From the NCBI GenBank assembly GCA_963827605.1, contig CAWHBK010000002.1, positions 124,001 through 188,000 of the forward strand: a stretch of DNA of 64,000 nt, read 5' to 3'. The translations under genes were made by a program, and so were the position numbers. This document shows, piece by piece, positions 19,422-33,586 of the stretch. The DNA is from DSYU01 sp963827605 (GTDB lineage Bacteria; Chloroflexota; Anaerolineae; Anaerolineales; Anaerolineaceae). Every line of letters begins with the position of its first letter. The stretch's first letter is position 1. Under the pieces are notes generated by a model. That model had not been told where the DNA came from, ran no database searches, and was given only the letters and a program-made list of their open reading frames with translations.

Positions 19422-19779
19422 ATGAAAGAAGGAAATAATCCGTTAGGCAATATCTTCGTCTCCTATCGAGCCATTGCCACCGTTGCCTACCAGTCTGCCC
19501 TGCAGTCCTATGGGGTGGTAGGTTTGGCGGCGAAAAATCTGGCCGAAGGATTGGCACAGGTTCTGGTAAAAGATCCCACCCTGGGCGTCGATGTGCATTT
19601 TGACGGCAGGAGCATTCAAGATCGATCTGTATGTGATCGTTGAATATGGCACGCGGATCAAGTCGGTCGCCGCAAGCGTTTCGGACAACGTGCGCTACCA
19701 GGTCGAGCGCGTGTTTGGCCTACCGGTCAGCCAGGTAAACGTTCATGTCCGCGGACTGCGCATCAGCAACCCCGATTAG
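19422..19779 (+). CDS. Asp23/Gls24 family envelope stress protein (YloU-like)
   Basis: About 119 residues of the Asp23/Gls24 (DUF322) family: NIFVSYRAIATVAYQSALQSYGVVGLA at the N terminus and DLYVIVEYGTRIKSVAASVSDNVRYQVERVFGLPVSQVNVHVRGLRI at the C terminus. Family members are membrane-associated and linked to cell-envelope homeostasis; the gene commonly precedes the DhaL/YloV gene, as here. One indel near 19605 breaks the frame between the two halves. RBS-like AAGGG upstream of the ATG. Confidence 0.87.
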
Positions 19780-19873
19780 GATCGCAGCAGCCGGAGTGGA
19801 TAGCTCACCGGACGGTTTGCGCAACTGCACCTGCAGCCGAATTTATCATTATCTTTCGGATCGTTGGAGTACT

Positions 19874-21566
19874 ATGAGTATTGATCAATCAATTTCAGCC
19901 ATGTCCGATGGCCGCAACCTGGCCAAGAGTCAAGCCATGGATGGCCAGGAGCTCAAGCAGCTTGTTGAAGCCGGAATGACCTGGCTACGAACCAACCAGC
20001 AAATCGTGAATGCACTGAATGTATTTCCTGTTCCAGATGGCGATACCGGCACCAACATGCTGCTGACCATGCAGGCGGCCTATGCTGAGATCTGCCCATT
20101 CTGGGCGAGAACAACATCGGCAAAATGGCCCACGCGGTTGCTCAGGGAGCGCTGATGGGCGCGCGCGGCAATTCAGGCGTGATCCTCTCCCAGATCTGGC
20201 GCGGTTTTGCCCGCGGCCTCGACAGTCTGGAAACGATGGACGGCGCCTGCCTTGGCCCAGGCCCTGGCTGAAGCGCGCAACACCGCCTATAAAGGCGTTG
20301 TGCGGCCCGGTGGAAGGCACCATTCTGACCGTCACCAAAGATGTGGCGGCTGCTGCCGAAAAGATCGTGCCAGAAACCAAAGAGTATCCTCGCAATCCTG
20401 GAATACCTGGTGGAAGCCGCGGATGTATCGGTGAAGCACACCCCTGAGCTGCTGCCGATCCTGAAACAGGCCAATGTGGTCGATTCAGGCGGGAAAGGTC
20501 TGTTCTTTATCCTGGAAGGCATGCTGCGCTATCTGAAAGGCCAATCGCTGGAAACCCCTACCACCGCCGTGCAGCCCCTATGCCATGATGGACCTGGACG
20601 AAATGGAAGAAATCGAGCCCGGGCAGGATTATGAAGTGGTGGTCGATTTCCGCCCCGACAGCCCGCTCGACCTGGAGAACTTTTACAACGACCTGTCCGA
20701 AATGGGCACCTCCATCCAGCTCGGCGAAGGCGACGGCATGTACCGCCTGCACATCCACGTCCCCACCGATAATCGCTATACCCCCATCGATTACACGATG
20801 AAACTGGGCACCATCACCAAGGTCAGCATGGAAAACCTGATGGCCCAGATGGAAGATATCGAACAGGCGAAGAACGAGCAAGATAAACCTGGCCGCCGTC
20901 GAGCCCGGGCAGATTGCCGTGGTCGCGGTTTCTCCCGGCCAGGGCATCTCGCGCATTTTTGCCAGCCTGGGCGTCGCCGCGATCGTCGAAGGCGGGCAAA
21001 CCATGAACCCCAGCACCGAAGAAATCCTGCAGGCCATCGAAAACCTGCCCACCGATAAGGTCATCATCCTGCCCAACAACAAAAATATCATTCTGGCCGC
21101 CCAGCAGACCGCCAGCGTGACGGTGAAAAATGTGGCCGTGATTCCCTGCTCCAGCGTCCCGCAAGGACTTTCGGCCATGCTGCGCCTGGACCCGGACGGG
21201 AACATGGAGCGGATGGTCAAAGAAATGAACGAAGCCATCAAGGAAGTGGAGACCGGTGAAATTACCGTCGCCACCCGCACGGTGGAGCTGAACGGGGTCA
21301 ACGTGCAGCGAAGGCCAGGTAATTGCGCTGCTGAATGGCAAACTGGTTGCTGTCCGCCGCCACCCTCGACGAGGCCTGCTTGGATCTGCTGGAAAAGGCC
21401 GGCACCGACGACCGCGAACGGATTACCCTGTTTTATGGCGACAATATCTCCCGCCAGGAAGTCAACCGCATTGTGGATCTGATCCGTTCCAACTATCCAC
21501 CGCCACGAGATCGAGCTGCACGAAGGCGGCCAGCCGCATTACCAGTTTATCATCTCGATCGAGTAG
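19874..21566 (+). CDS. fakA: DhaL-domain fatty acid kinase subunit (FakA/YloV-like), frameshifted
   Basis: About 560 residues. The N-terminal DhaL domain has the Mg-ATP motif NVFPVPDGDTGTNMLLTM, GALMGARGNSGVILSQIWRGF, and VVDSGGKGLFFILEG. The middle and C-terminal parts (SPGQGISRIFASLGVAAIVEGGQTMNPST; ITLFYGDNISRQEV) match YloV/FakA. FakA phosphorylates fatty acids presented by FakB, a route for using external fatty acids in phospholipid synthesis. The next gene encodes a DegV/FakB protein 10 bases downstream, supporting this assignment over a dihydroxyacetone kinase. At least seven indels, for example near 20095, 20250, 20385, 20575, 20885, 21310 and 21500. Confidence 0.87.
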
Positions 21567-21575
21567 CCGCCTTTT

Positions 21576-22464
21576 ATGAGTTCAATTTGCATTCTAACGG
21601 ACAGCTTCAGCGCAGTTTCCGCAGCTTGGTTTTTCTGGCCGGAACGATGTCGGGTCATTCCGTTCGATGTTGAGCTGAACGGGCAGCTGTACGAAGAAGG
21701 CCAGCGATCTGCGCACCAACGACCTGCCCGCCAGCGCAAGCGAAGCGCTGCACCCGCGCCTGATTGCGCCTTCCATCGCAAAATTTCAAGAGCTTTACCT
21801 GAACCTGAAGCCAGCATTACCGCGATATCCTCGCCATCCTTACCTCCGCCAGCCTGAACCCGGCTTTCGAAAACGCACAAAGCCGCGGCCAAAGCGTCGC
21901 AGGGCCGGGCCAACGTATCGGTGATTGATTCGCAGACCACCTCGGTGGGGCTGGGACTGCTGGTGCAGACGGCGGCGGAAGCCGTGGCGCAGGGACAACC
22001 TGGCCGCCGGACGTCGAACGCATGGTGCGCAGCCTGATTCCGCATACCTATATGATGATCTGCACGCCGGGGCTGTCTTACATGTATTATGCCGGGTTTG
22101 TGGACCAGGCCCAGGCTTTGTCGGTGAAATGCTCGGATTGATGCCCATCTTTACCCTCGAAGAAGGCCAGATCAGCGCGGTTGAGAAGGTCCGCAATGCG
22201 CGCAGCCTGGTGGATTTTATGCAGGAATTTATCTGCGAATTTGACGAGCTGCAGCATATCGCCTTTATCCAGAGCGTCCCGCCGCTCTCGCACGAAGCGC
22301 GCCTGATGCGCGAACATGCCCAAACCTGTTTCCCGCAAACCCCGTTCAGCGAGCACACCATCAACCTGCCCCTGGCAACCCTGGTCGGTCCGCGCTCGGT
22401 CGGCCTGGTGGTGGTCGGAAAAACGTCGACCAGCGCAAGAATCGCGCTAACGGCCGGCGGATGA
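21576..22464 (+). CDS. DegV family fatty acid-binding protein (FakB-like), frameshifted
   Basis: About 295 residues. DegV-family features: ICILTDSF at the start, VIPFDVELNGQLYEEG, the SASLNPAFENA region, VSVIDSQTTSVGLGLLVQTAAE, and the C-terminal GPRSVGLVVV that closes the lipid pocket. It would carry a fatty acid to the adjacent FakA-like kinase. Indels near 21620, 21705, 21810, 21880 and 22000 scatter the protein over three frames. The last residues after GLVVV diverge from the family, so the 3' end at 22464 is uncertain. 118 bases of apparently empty sequence precede recG. Confidence 0.82.
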
Positions 22465-22581
22465 TCGGCAGATCCGATTTCTGAGGCCGAGCATAGGTGC
22501 GAAAATATGGCCGGAAATCCCTGTTATTCACCGCCCAAAAAACCATCGGGGTATTACACCAGTTTGCGGTAAAATAATCTT

Positions 22582-25133
<2,552 letters not shown>

Positions 25134-25134
25134 C

Positions 25135-25660
25135 ATGGTTCGTGCATTTTTTCCCGGCACGTTTGATCCGATCCACTATGGCCATATCGATATTGCCAGC
25201 CGCGCCGCGCGCCTGTTTGACGAGTTGTATATCGCGTATACGACCGCCCGCTTGAAAAACCTGCTGTTCACCCCCGAAGAACGCCTGAGCCTGGTCAAGC
25301 AGACCTTCCAGGAACGAGCCCAAAATCCACGTGATCGGCTACAGCGGCCTGACCGTGGATGTCTGCCACGAGATCGACGCCCAGGTGATCGTGCGCGGGC
25401 TGCGCGTCTTCTCCGATTTCGAGTACGAATTCCGCATGGCGCTGGCCAACCACCGCCTGGCCCCAGATATTGAAGTGATCGCGCTGATCACCAACGAAGA
25501 ACACACCTTTCTCTCCTCGACCACCGTGCGCGAGATTGCCTCCTGGGCGGCGATGTCAGCAGCATGGTGCCCCCGCACGTGGCCCATGCGCCTTGAAAAA
25601 CGGTTTTTCGAGCTGGGCGAAGGCCAGCAAGTTGTCCCGATGACCTCGCTGCGCGATTAG
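25135..25660 (+). CDS. coaD: phosphopantetheine adenylyltransferase
   Basis: Penultimate step of coenzyme A synthesis: 4'-phosphopantetheine plus ATP to dephospho-CoA. The start MVRAFFPGTFDPIHYGHIDIA contains the T/HxGH nucleotidyl-transfer motif; IVRGLRVFSDFEYEFRMALANHRLAP and the FLSSTTVREIA segment are typical. About 173 residues. Indels near 25318 and 25550. The ATG is one base behind the recG stop, with GGAG 15 bases upstream, so the pair is probably translationally coupled. Confidence 0.92.
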
Positions 25661-25757
25661 ATTATTCGCGAATTCGGTCATGCGAATTATCGATATGAAG
25701 CGCAGTCCTGGCCTGAAAATTGCAACCATTATCATCGAATATCTTGCGGAGGATGGT

Positions 25758-26235
25758 ATGGATATCCTGCATCTCGTTGACCGGCTTGGAAGAATTATTC
25801 AATGAAAGCCGTTCTGTCCCGTTCACCCACAGCGTGATTGTGGACGAAGACCGCATGCTGGACATTATCGACCAGATGCGGGTCTCGATCCCCGAAGAGA
25901 TCAAGAAAGCCCAGCAGCTCCTGGCCCAGCGCGACCGCATCCTGGCCCAGGCCAAGGAAGAAGCCAACCGCACCCTCGCCCTGGCCCGCGAAAAGAGCGA
26001 GCAGCTGGTCGAGCGGGATGCGATCGTCGAGGCCGCCCACGCACGCGCCGATCAGATCATCGAGCAGGCCCGCGTGGAAAACGAAAAGACCAAGCGCGAG
26101 GCCGATGAGTATGTGCTGCAGACCCTGACCAACCTGGAAGCCGAGATGGACCGCATCCTGACCCAGGTGCGCAACGGCATCCGCACCTTGCAAAGCGAAA
26201 AGCAAGACGCCATGGCCGGCAGAACAACCGCGTAA
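25758..26235 (+). CDS. coiled-coil protein (DivIVA/ATP-synthase-B-like), function unknown
   Basis: About 158 residues, starting MDILHLVDRLEELFNESR after removal of one extra G near 25788. From about residue 40 it is a long charged alpha-helix with heptads (EEIKKAQQLLAQRDRILAQA; HARADQIIEQARVENEKTKR), no membrane segment. Such proteins resemble the coiled-coil parts of DivIVA or of ATP synthase b subunits; neither identity is supported by a specific motif. It follows coaD by 97 bases and converges on lon, which ends 58 bases further on. An ATP-binding or enzymatic motif is absent. Confidence 0.7.
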
Positions 26236-26293
26236 GAATAATAGACAATCTCATACAAAAAGTGCTGGCGCTGCCGCGGCTCGCTCGAATATT

Positions 26294-28789
26294 TTAATCA
26301 TTCCGTATTTCTTCCGGTTCTTCTTCGCGCCTGGTGCGCCGTTTGATCCATTCCGGGCTTTTCGCCGCTGGCCGGGTAAAGCGCCACCTCCAGCACCTGG
26401 TCCATGTGCGTCACCGGGATGATCTTCAGGTCGGCCAGCACCTTCTTGGGCACATCCACCAGGTCTTTCTGGTTCCGCTCAGGCAGGATGATCGGTCTTC
26501 AACCCGGCGCGGTGCGCTGCCAGGATCTTTTCGCGCACGCCGCCAATCGGCAGCACCCGCCCGCGCAGGGTGATCTCGCCGGTCATGCCGACTTCTTTAT
26601 AGACCTTGCGCTCGGTAAACGCCGAGATCAGCGCCGTGGCCATGGTGATCCCGGCGCTGGGGCCATCCTTGGGGATGGCGCCTTCCGGCATGTGGATATG
26701 AATATCCAGCCGCTCGAAGACTTCCGGCTCGAGCCCAAATTCGCGCGCGTGCGATTTGAGATAGGACAGCGCCGCCTGGGCCGATTCCTGCATCACCTCG
26801 CCAATCTGGCCGGTGATCTGCAGGTTGCCCTTGCCTTCCAGGATCAGGACTTCGACCGGCATGATCTCGCCGCCGTTTTCCGTCCAGGCCACCGCGGTCG
26901 CCACGCCAACTTCATCCTGGCGTTCGGCCTCGGTCTGGAAGAACTGCGGCGGGCCGAGGAACTTCTCGACATGTTGGGCGGTCAACGCGGTGCGGGTAAC
27001 GTCTTTCTTCTCGGCTTTCAGCCGCGCCACCTTGCGGCACATGCGCCCGATCTCGCGCTCCAGGTTGCGCACGCCGGCTTCGTAGGTATATTCGCGGATG
27101 ATGCGCCGGATCGCCTGTTCCTGGAACTGCACTTCGGCTGTCTTCCAGCCCGCTTTCTTCCATCTGGCGCGGGATCAGGAAGCGGTTGGCGATCTCCAGC
27201 TTTTCTTCTTCGATATAACCGGGGAATTCGATCACTTCCATGCGGTCGAGCAGCGCCGGCGGGATGGTGCCGAGCGAGTTGGCCGTGGTGATGAACATGA
27301 CCTTGCGAGAGGTCAAAGGCGATCTCCAGGTAATGGTCGGAAAAGGCGATAGTTCTGTTCCGGGTCGAGCACTTCCAGCAGCGCCGCGGCCGGGTCGCCG
27401 CGGAAATCCGCGCCCAGCTTGTCGATTTCATCCAGCATGAAGAGCGGATTGGCCGTCCCGGCCCGGCGCATGGTCTGCAGGATGCGCCCGGGCAGCGCGC
27501 CGATATACGTGCGGCGGTGACCGCGGATCTCGGCCTCATCGCGCACGCCGCCCAGCGAGACGCGCACAAACTTGCGCCCCAGCGCCATCGGCAATCGAGC
27601 GCCCCAGCGAGGTCTTGCCGGTGCCGGGCGGGCCGACAAAGCACAGGATCGGCTGGCGCATTCTCTTTGGCTTCAGGCTGCGCACGGCAATATATTCCAG
27701 GATGCGGTCCTTGGCTCTTGCAGGCCATAATGGTTCTGTTCGAGCACCTTGGCCGCGTGCCTCACATCCAGGTTATCTTCGGTCATGCGTCGACCCAGGG
27801 CAGGTCCAGGATCCAATCCAGGTAGGTGCGGATGATGCCCACTTCGGGCGCCATCGGCGGCATCTGGCGCCAGCCGCTCGACTTCTTTCAGCGCCGCCGC
27901 GCGGGCTTCTTCGGGCATCTCGGTCTTCTCGATCCGCTCGCGCAGTTCGGCCACCTCGCGCATCCAGATATCGCCTTCGCCCAGCTCGGTCTGGATGGCC
28001 TTCATCTGCTCGCGCAGGTAGAACTCGCGCTGGCTGCGGTCCACCTCGTTCTGCACCCGGTTCTGGATCTCATCTTCCAGCTGCAGCACATCCAGTTCCT
28101 GGGCCAGCAGCCAGTTGATCCGCTTCAGGCGCTCGCCGGGGTCAGGCAGCAGCAGCAGCGCCTGGCGCTCTTTGAACGGCAGCGAGATGGCCGTGGCGAT
28201 CATATCCGCCAGCCAGCCCGGCTCGGGGATGTTCATCGAGAACAGATGCGCTTCTTCCGGCAGGCTGCGGTCCAGCTGCACGCAGCGCTCGAACAGGTCG
28301 CGCGCGGTGCGCATCAGCGCCTCCGTCTGGCGGTCGACCTCGGTCGGCTCGTCGATCGGGCGCACCCGCGCGCGGTAAGTACGGCTCGGTCTGGGTGAAC
28401 TCCACCACCTCCACCCGCCGGCGCCCCTGCACCAGCGCCGAGCTGTTGCCATCCGGCAGGCTGAGCAGCCGCCCAACCGCCATCTCCACGCCAATCGGCA
28501 GGAAATCATCCGGCCCGGGTTCTTCGATCTCCGCATCCTGCTGGACCAGCGCGATCATGGTCATCTCATCCATCTGCGCTTCCTGGATCGCCAGCAGGTT
28601 GGGCCCGGGCTCAATAAAGATCGGCGAGATCATGCGCGGAAAAACAACCATATCGCGCATGATAAACACCGGGCACTCGATCAGCCCATCCCGGTCCGGC
28701 TCCGCATCCGGGATGCGGTACAGCTCCTCGGTGCGCTGGTGCAGCCCAGAAGTGTAATCTTCTGGGCATATCGGATCGGGACCAATCAT
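26294..28789 (-). CDS. lon: ATP-dependent protease Lon, frameshifted
   Basis: About 830 residues. N-terminal LON substrate-binding domain (LIECPVFIMRDMVVFPRM), a coiled-coil part (REFYLREQMKAIQTELGEGD), the AAA+ module with Walker A GPPGTGKTSLG and Walker B LFMLDEIDKLG, and the Ser-Lys protease domain with catalytic Ser in KDGPSAGITMATAL and Lys in GGVREKILAAHRAG. It degrades misfolded and regulatory proteins in the cytoplasm. Indels near 26495, 27140, 27310, 27590, 27715, 27800, 27865 and 28375. Corrected, the tail reads KRRTRREEEPEE and ends at 26294. It is downstream of folC on the same strand (36 bases). Confidence 0.93.
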
Positions 28790-28825
28790 CTTTCATAACA
28801 CTGTTTCCCTTGCTTTTTGACAAAT

Positions 28826-30265
28826 CTAGACCTCAACAATTGCTTCCTGTTTCATCCAAATATCCCGCACAGCCGCTGCTACAAATAAGCTTCCTGCCGT
28901 CAGCACCACCGAGGCGCCGGTCGCGGTTTGTTTCCACCAGATCTCACGCACCGCGGCAGCAATAAACAGGCTGCCCGCGGCAGACCACAGCCGCATCTTT
29001 GCCTGCCAGCTGCAGCGCAGCGTGAGCGCTTTTTCCACCGGCACCACCGCTTCCGCCGGGCGCCCAAACTGTCCGCGCAATCTCCACCAGCCGGTCGCGC
29101 CGGCATCGCGCGCGGATGGATCGACTGCGTGGCAATCAGCCGGCTGACCCGCGGCATCAGCTCGGCGAACATGCCTTCGATATCTTTGTCTTCCGACGCG
29201 CCAAAGATCAAAACCACCGGCCGGCCGGGTAAATAATCATCCAAGCGCCTGGCGCAGTCGCTGGGCCGAATCGCGGTTGTGGGCCGAATCGACGATCACG
29301 CGGCGGATCTGCGCGAATCGCGGCGCAGCACCTCAAACCGTCCCGGCCAGACCACCCGGGCAAACCCCTGGCGGATGGCTGCTTCCGTTATACGCAAGCC
29401 CTGCTCGCTCGCCACGCGCAGCGCCGCGTACGCCGTCGCCGCGTTTTCTACCTGGTGCAGCCCAGCAGCGGCGATGGCACAGCTCGACCGGCTGCTCGCC
29501 TGTTCTTCCAGACCTGGAAGGTCTGCCCATCCAGACGAATGCTCGCCAGCCGGGTATATGATAATCCCGCCCAACCTCCACCAGCGGGCTGCTGCGCTCC
29601 GCGGCCACCTGCTCGACCACCTGGCGAGCTTCCTCGCGCTGCGGCGCCAGCACCACCGGCCGTCCGGGTTTGATGATCCCGGCCTTTTCGAAGGCGATCT
29701 TTGGCAGCGTATCGCCCAGAACAGCCATATGATCCATCGAAAGCGACGTGATCACCGAGACCAGCGGGTCGACCACGTTGGTGGCATCCAGCCGCCCGCC
29801 CAGCCCCACCTCAATCACCGCCGCATCTACCTTCTGGCGGGCAAAATACAGAAAACCCAGCGCGGTGGTGATTTCAAAGGTGGTCAAGCTGCTCGATCTG
29901 CGCGACGAACGGTTTGACCTGCTTCGACCAGCTCCACCAGCTCGCGCTTCGCGATCGGCTGCCCATTCACCTGGATGCGTTCGGTGTATTCCTGCAAATG
30001 CGGCGAAGTATAAAGCCCCACCCGGTACCCGGCCGCGCGCAGGCCGCTGGCGATCATCGCGGCGGTGGAACCTTTGCCTTTCGTCCCGGCCACGTGGATG
30101 ACCGGATACTGCTGGTGCGGGTTGCCCAAGCAGGTCCAGAAATGCCACCATCCGCCCCAGGTCAAATTTTTCGGGCGTATAGCGAAAACTGCGGGTCAGG
30201 CTGTAATCGACAAAGCTATAAAGATAATCCAGGGCTTCCTGGTAGGCAGTTTCCACTTCTTTCAT
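28826..30265 (-). CDS. folC: folylpolyglutamate synthase/dihydrofolate synthase, frameshifted
   Basis: Adds glutamate to folates. The N terminus YQEALDYLYSFVDYS and the ATP-binding P-loop HVAGTKGKGSTAAMI are followed by GLYTSPHLQEYTERIQVNG, TTFEITTALGFLYFARQKVD, AVIEVGLGGRLDATNV, and SMDHMAVLGDTLPKIAFEKAGI; the ligase C-domain has VLIFGASEDKDIEGMF. About 470 residues. Indels near 29075, 29300, 29500, 29900 and 30130. The C terminus is odd: the final motif AGSLFIAAAVREIWWKQ occurs again 17 residues later as AGSLFVAAAVRDIWMKQ, a partial internal duplication. Folate polyglutamates serve the glyA-gcvT fusion elsewhere in the window. Confidence 0.9.
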
Positions 30266-30457
30266 GATTCACCATCGCTATAAATGCAGGCACCGTCGAT
30301 GCGATTTGTCATTGTACCCGGCGGAGAGGGATTATGCAAGATGGAATGACAAAGAATGACAAATTGTCCCGTTTAACATGACTTTTATATGATTGACGTC
30401 CGAGTCTATATCGATTACATTATGGGTCAACCTTGTAGGATCGCTGGTTCAAACCGT

Positions 30458-30743
30458 ATGTCGATTGGCCTGCTTGACCCTCCACCTGCATCTGCCGGGA
30501 TGTTCTTCATTAAAAGAGAAACGCAGCAAGATCAAGCCCGTGCTGGCGCGGCTGCACCGCGAATTTAACGTTGCCACCGCCGAGCTGGATTTGCAGGATG
30601 TCTGGCAGGATGCCCTGCTCGGCTGCGTAACGGTCAGCAGCGACACGCCGCAGAACCAGCGCCTGCTCCAGCAGGTGATCGATTTTACCGAGCGCAGCTG
30701 GCCGGACTTGCCGTTGATCGACCACCGCGTCGAGATTATCTAA
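30458..30743 (+). CDS. DUF503 family protein (YlxP-like)
   Basis: About 95 residues: LTLHLHLPGCSSLKEKRSKIKP, FNVATAELDLQDVWQDALLGCVTVSSD, and DHRVEII match the DUF503 family over its full length. Its role is not firmly established; in Bacillus the relative is found in the nusA-infB-rbfA region, but here it precedes a radical SAM gene. The ATG at 30458 joins MSIGLL to the conserved frame if one indel near 30475 is removed; the weak GTAGG is 23 bases upstream. Divergent from folC. Confidence 0.82.
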
Positions 30744-30812
30744 AGCAGCCCGGGCAGGTACGCCCGCCTCCGACCGCTATTTATCCATACGATTTGGGAT
30801 CGAAACATTCTC

Positions 30813-32864
30813 ATGATACTCAGCCGAAGAAATTGAAAACCGCCTGGAGCGCATCTTGCTGCGCGTCCAGAAGCCCGGCCGCTATGTGGGCGGCGAATTG
30901 AACCAGGTGGTCAAAGCCTGGGATTCGGTCAAGACCCGCGTGGCCCTGATCTTCCCGGAAATCTACGATATCGGCCTGCCCAACCTGGGGCTGGCCATCC
31001 TGTACGACCAGCTCAACCAGCGCGCAGATGTGCTGGCCGAGCGCGCTTACGCGCCCTGGATGGACATGGAAGCCGAAATGCGCGCCGCGGGCATCCCGCT
31101 GTACGGCCTGGAGAGCAAGCACCCCCTGGCCGACTTTGATATCCTCGGCTTCACCCTGCCCTACGAATCGCTGTATACCAACGTGCTCAACCTGCTCGAC
31201 CTGGCCGGGCTGCCGCTGTTCTGCCGCCGAACGCGACGAGCGCCACCCGCTGGTGATCGCCGGCGGGCACGCCGCCTATCAACCCCGAGCCGATGTCCTC
31301 CTTTATCGACGCCTTTGCCATCGGCGAAGGCGAAGAGGTGATCCACGAGATCGTGGACGCCCACCAGGCCTGGAAGGCCAGCGGCGCAACCGCGCGCGAG
31401 CTGCTGCGCGCGCTGGCGTGCATCCCAGGCGTATACGTCCCCTCCCTGTATGACGTCTCCTACCTGGACGGATGGCACCATCGCCGGCGTCACCCCAAGC
31501 GACCCAGAAGCGGCCCTGCCGGTGGTCAAACGCATCGTCGGCCAGCTCCCACCCCCGGTCACCCGCTTTCTGGTGCCCTCCATCGACGTGGTCCAGAACC
31601 GGATCGCGATCGAGATCATGCGCGGCTGCACGCGCGGCTGCCGCTTCTGCCAGGCCGGGATGATCTCGCGCCCGGTGCGCGAGCGCCCGGTGCAGGAAAT
31701 CATCGACGCCATCGAAGAAGCGCTGAAAAACACCGGTTACGAAGAAATCGCCCTGCTCTCGCTCTCATCCTCTGACTATACGCATATCTCCGAGCTGATC
31801 CAGGCCGTCACCGAGCACTTTCGGCGACCGCAACCTGTCCGTTACCCTGCCCTCGCTGCGCATCGAATCCTTCTCCGTCCAGCTGATGGACCAGCTCAAA
31901 GATCTGCGCCCCGGCGGCGGTTTTACCCTGGCCCCCGAAGCGGCCACCGAGCGCATGCGCCAGATCATCAACAAGCCCATCAGCACCGAACAGTTGATGG
32001 AACACCGTGCGCGAGATTTTCGCGCACGGCTGGACTACGATCAAGCTGTATTTTATGATCGGCCACCCCTCGGAAACCCTGGAAGATGTGCAGGCCATTA
32101 TCGACCTGTGCCAGGCGGTGCTGAACGAAGGCCGCCGCCGCGTGGGCGGCGCGCGCGCGCGTACACGCCGGGGTGAGCACCTTCATCCCCAAGCCGCACA
32201 CGCCTTTCCAGTGGGTCTCCTGCGACTCGGTCGACCAGCATCCGCGCCAAGCAGAGATCTGCTGCGCAACGGCGCTGCGCGGGTCGGGCTTCAAGCTCAC
32301 CTGGACCGACCCGAAGATCACCCTGCACGAGGCCTGGCTCTCGCGCGGCGACCGCCGCACCGGGCAGGTGATTTACCGCGCCTGGCAGTTGGGCAGCAAG
32401 TTCGATGCCTGGCAGGAAGGCTTCAAGCTCGAAAATTGGCTGCAAGCCTTCGCCGACTGCGGCCTCGACCCGGCTTTTTACAGCCACCGCGAGCGCGCCC
32501 TGGATGAGATCCTGCCCTGGCAGCATATCAGCACCGCCGTACGCAGCAAGCTATTTGAAGGAGGAATATCAACGCAGCCAGGCCGGCGAGACCCGCGGCG
32601 ACTGCCGCGACCAGTGCTACTGCCTGCGGCATCCTGCCCGACTTCAACGATCTGCGCGTCACGCTGCCGGACGAAGCCTGGAAATGCCCGCCGGTGCGCC
32701 GCCGCGCTGCCCGCGCCCGGTCCGCCAAGCGCTCCGGCAGCCAACCGGCGCCTGAAACCACCGGACCAGTCCCATCCAGGAGGGCGCCGAATGAGCCTCG
32801 AAACAAATCCCCCCATCGACCCGGCAGCCGCAGCCGGTGGAAACGCCGGGCCGCCCGGTTATGA
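30813..32864 (+). CDS. B12-binding radical SAM protein (TIGR03960 type), frameshifted
   Basis: About 680 residues. The N-terminal part (RVALIFPEIYDIGLPNLGLAILYDQLN; PLADFDILGFTLPYESLYTNVLNLLDLAG) resembles a cobalamin-binding Rossmann domain; the radical SAM core has the iron-sulfur motif CTRGCRFCQAG, then GFTLAPEAATERMRQIINK and IKLYFMIGHPSETLEDV. This family occurs next to a DUF2344 gene, as here; both are proposed to act in RNA modification or cofactor chemistry, but no substrate is known to me. Indels near 31222, 31278, 31475, 31830, 32005, 32150 and 32560. The start ATG at 30813 requires one indel; the 3' end at 32864 overlaps the next gene and is uncertain. Confidence 0.83.
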
Positions 32865-33531
32865 CCCATATACCGCATCCGCCTGACCTACACCCGCGGC
32901 GCGGCGCTGCGCTACGTCAGCCACCTGGATACGCAGACGGTCTGGGAGCGCACCCTGCGCCGCGCCGGGCTGCCCGCTGGCCTACTCGCAGGGTTTCAAT
33001 CCCCGCGCGCGCCTGCACCTGGCCAGCGCGCTGCCGCTGGGCTTTACCAGCCGCTGCGAAATGACCGACTTTTGGCTGTCCCAGCCAGAAGGCAGCCCCG
33101 CCCCAGCGTTGGCCGAGCTGGTCGCCCGGGTGCAGTCCGCCGCTCCGCCCGGCCTGGAGATTTTACAAGGGGAATTCGTGCCGTTAAACCTGCCCGCCCT
33201 GCAAACCCTGGTACAGTCCGCCGAATACATCGCCTGCCCGCTGGACCCGCTCGACCGCGCCGGGCTGGCCGGCGCCGTAGCAGAACTGCTCGCCGCGGAC
33301 AGCCTGCCGCGCGAGAAGCACCAGAAACCCGGCGCGCCGGTAAAAATGTATGACCTGCGCCCGCTCATCGAAATATTACAGCTTCAGCAAAGCCCGTCCC
33401 CGGCTCAGCCGGCCCTCTTCATGCGCCTGGCCGCCCGCGCGGGCGCGACTGGCCGTCCCGAAGAGCTGCTGGCCGCGCTCGGGCAGGACTCGACTGCCTG
33501 GCGCATCGAGCGCACCCACCTCATCCTTTAA
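32791..33531 (+). CDS. DUF2344 (TIGR03936) family protein
   Basis: About 245 residues. After a variable Pro/Ala-rich start (MSLETNPPIDPAAAAGGN) the family signature begins: YRIRLTYTRGAALRYVSHLD, ERTLRRAGLPLAYSQGFNPRARLHLASALPLG, with a C-terminal part ending WRIERTHLIL. It is the usual partner of the preceding radical SAM gene; its biochemical role is unknown to me. ATG with AGGAGG (32777-32782) 8 bases upstream, a strong start that lies inside the end of the radical SAM gene. Indels near 32875 and 32980. Confidence 0.82.
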
Positions 33532-33538
33532 ATACTGA

Positions 33539-33568
33539 GCGGGGCGGGCAGATGGCTGCCCACCCCGC
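33539..33568. terminator. bidirectional terminator hairpin
   Basis: Stem gcggggcgggcag/ctgcccaccccgc with one mismatch and the loop atgg, between the converging DUF2344 and TadG-like genes, followed on the plus strand by gatcgtttt. Confidence 0.65.
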
Positions 33569-33586
33569 CAGATCGTTTTCAAAGGG

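Noticed and set aside
26404..27291. Long open frame opposite lon, and similar long frames opposite the GH3, racemase, CSLREA and adaptor genes
   Set aside because: They are antisense shadows of GC-rich coding sequence: no recognisable motifs, and the opposite strand is clearly conserved protein.
30290..30457. tRNA-like segment (ggttcaaaccgt) between folC and the DUF503 gene
   Set aside because: No acceptor stem or anticodon arm can be folded around it.
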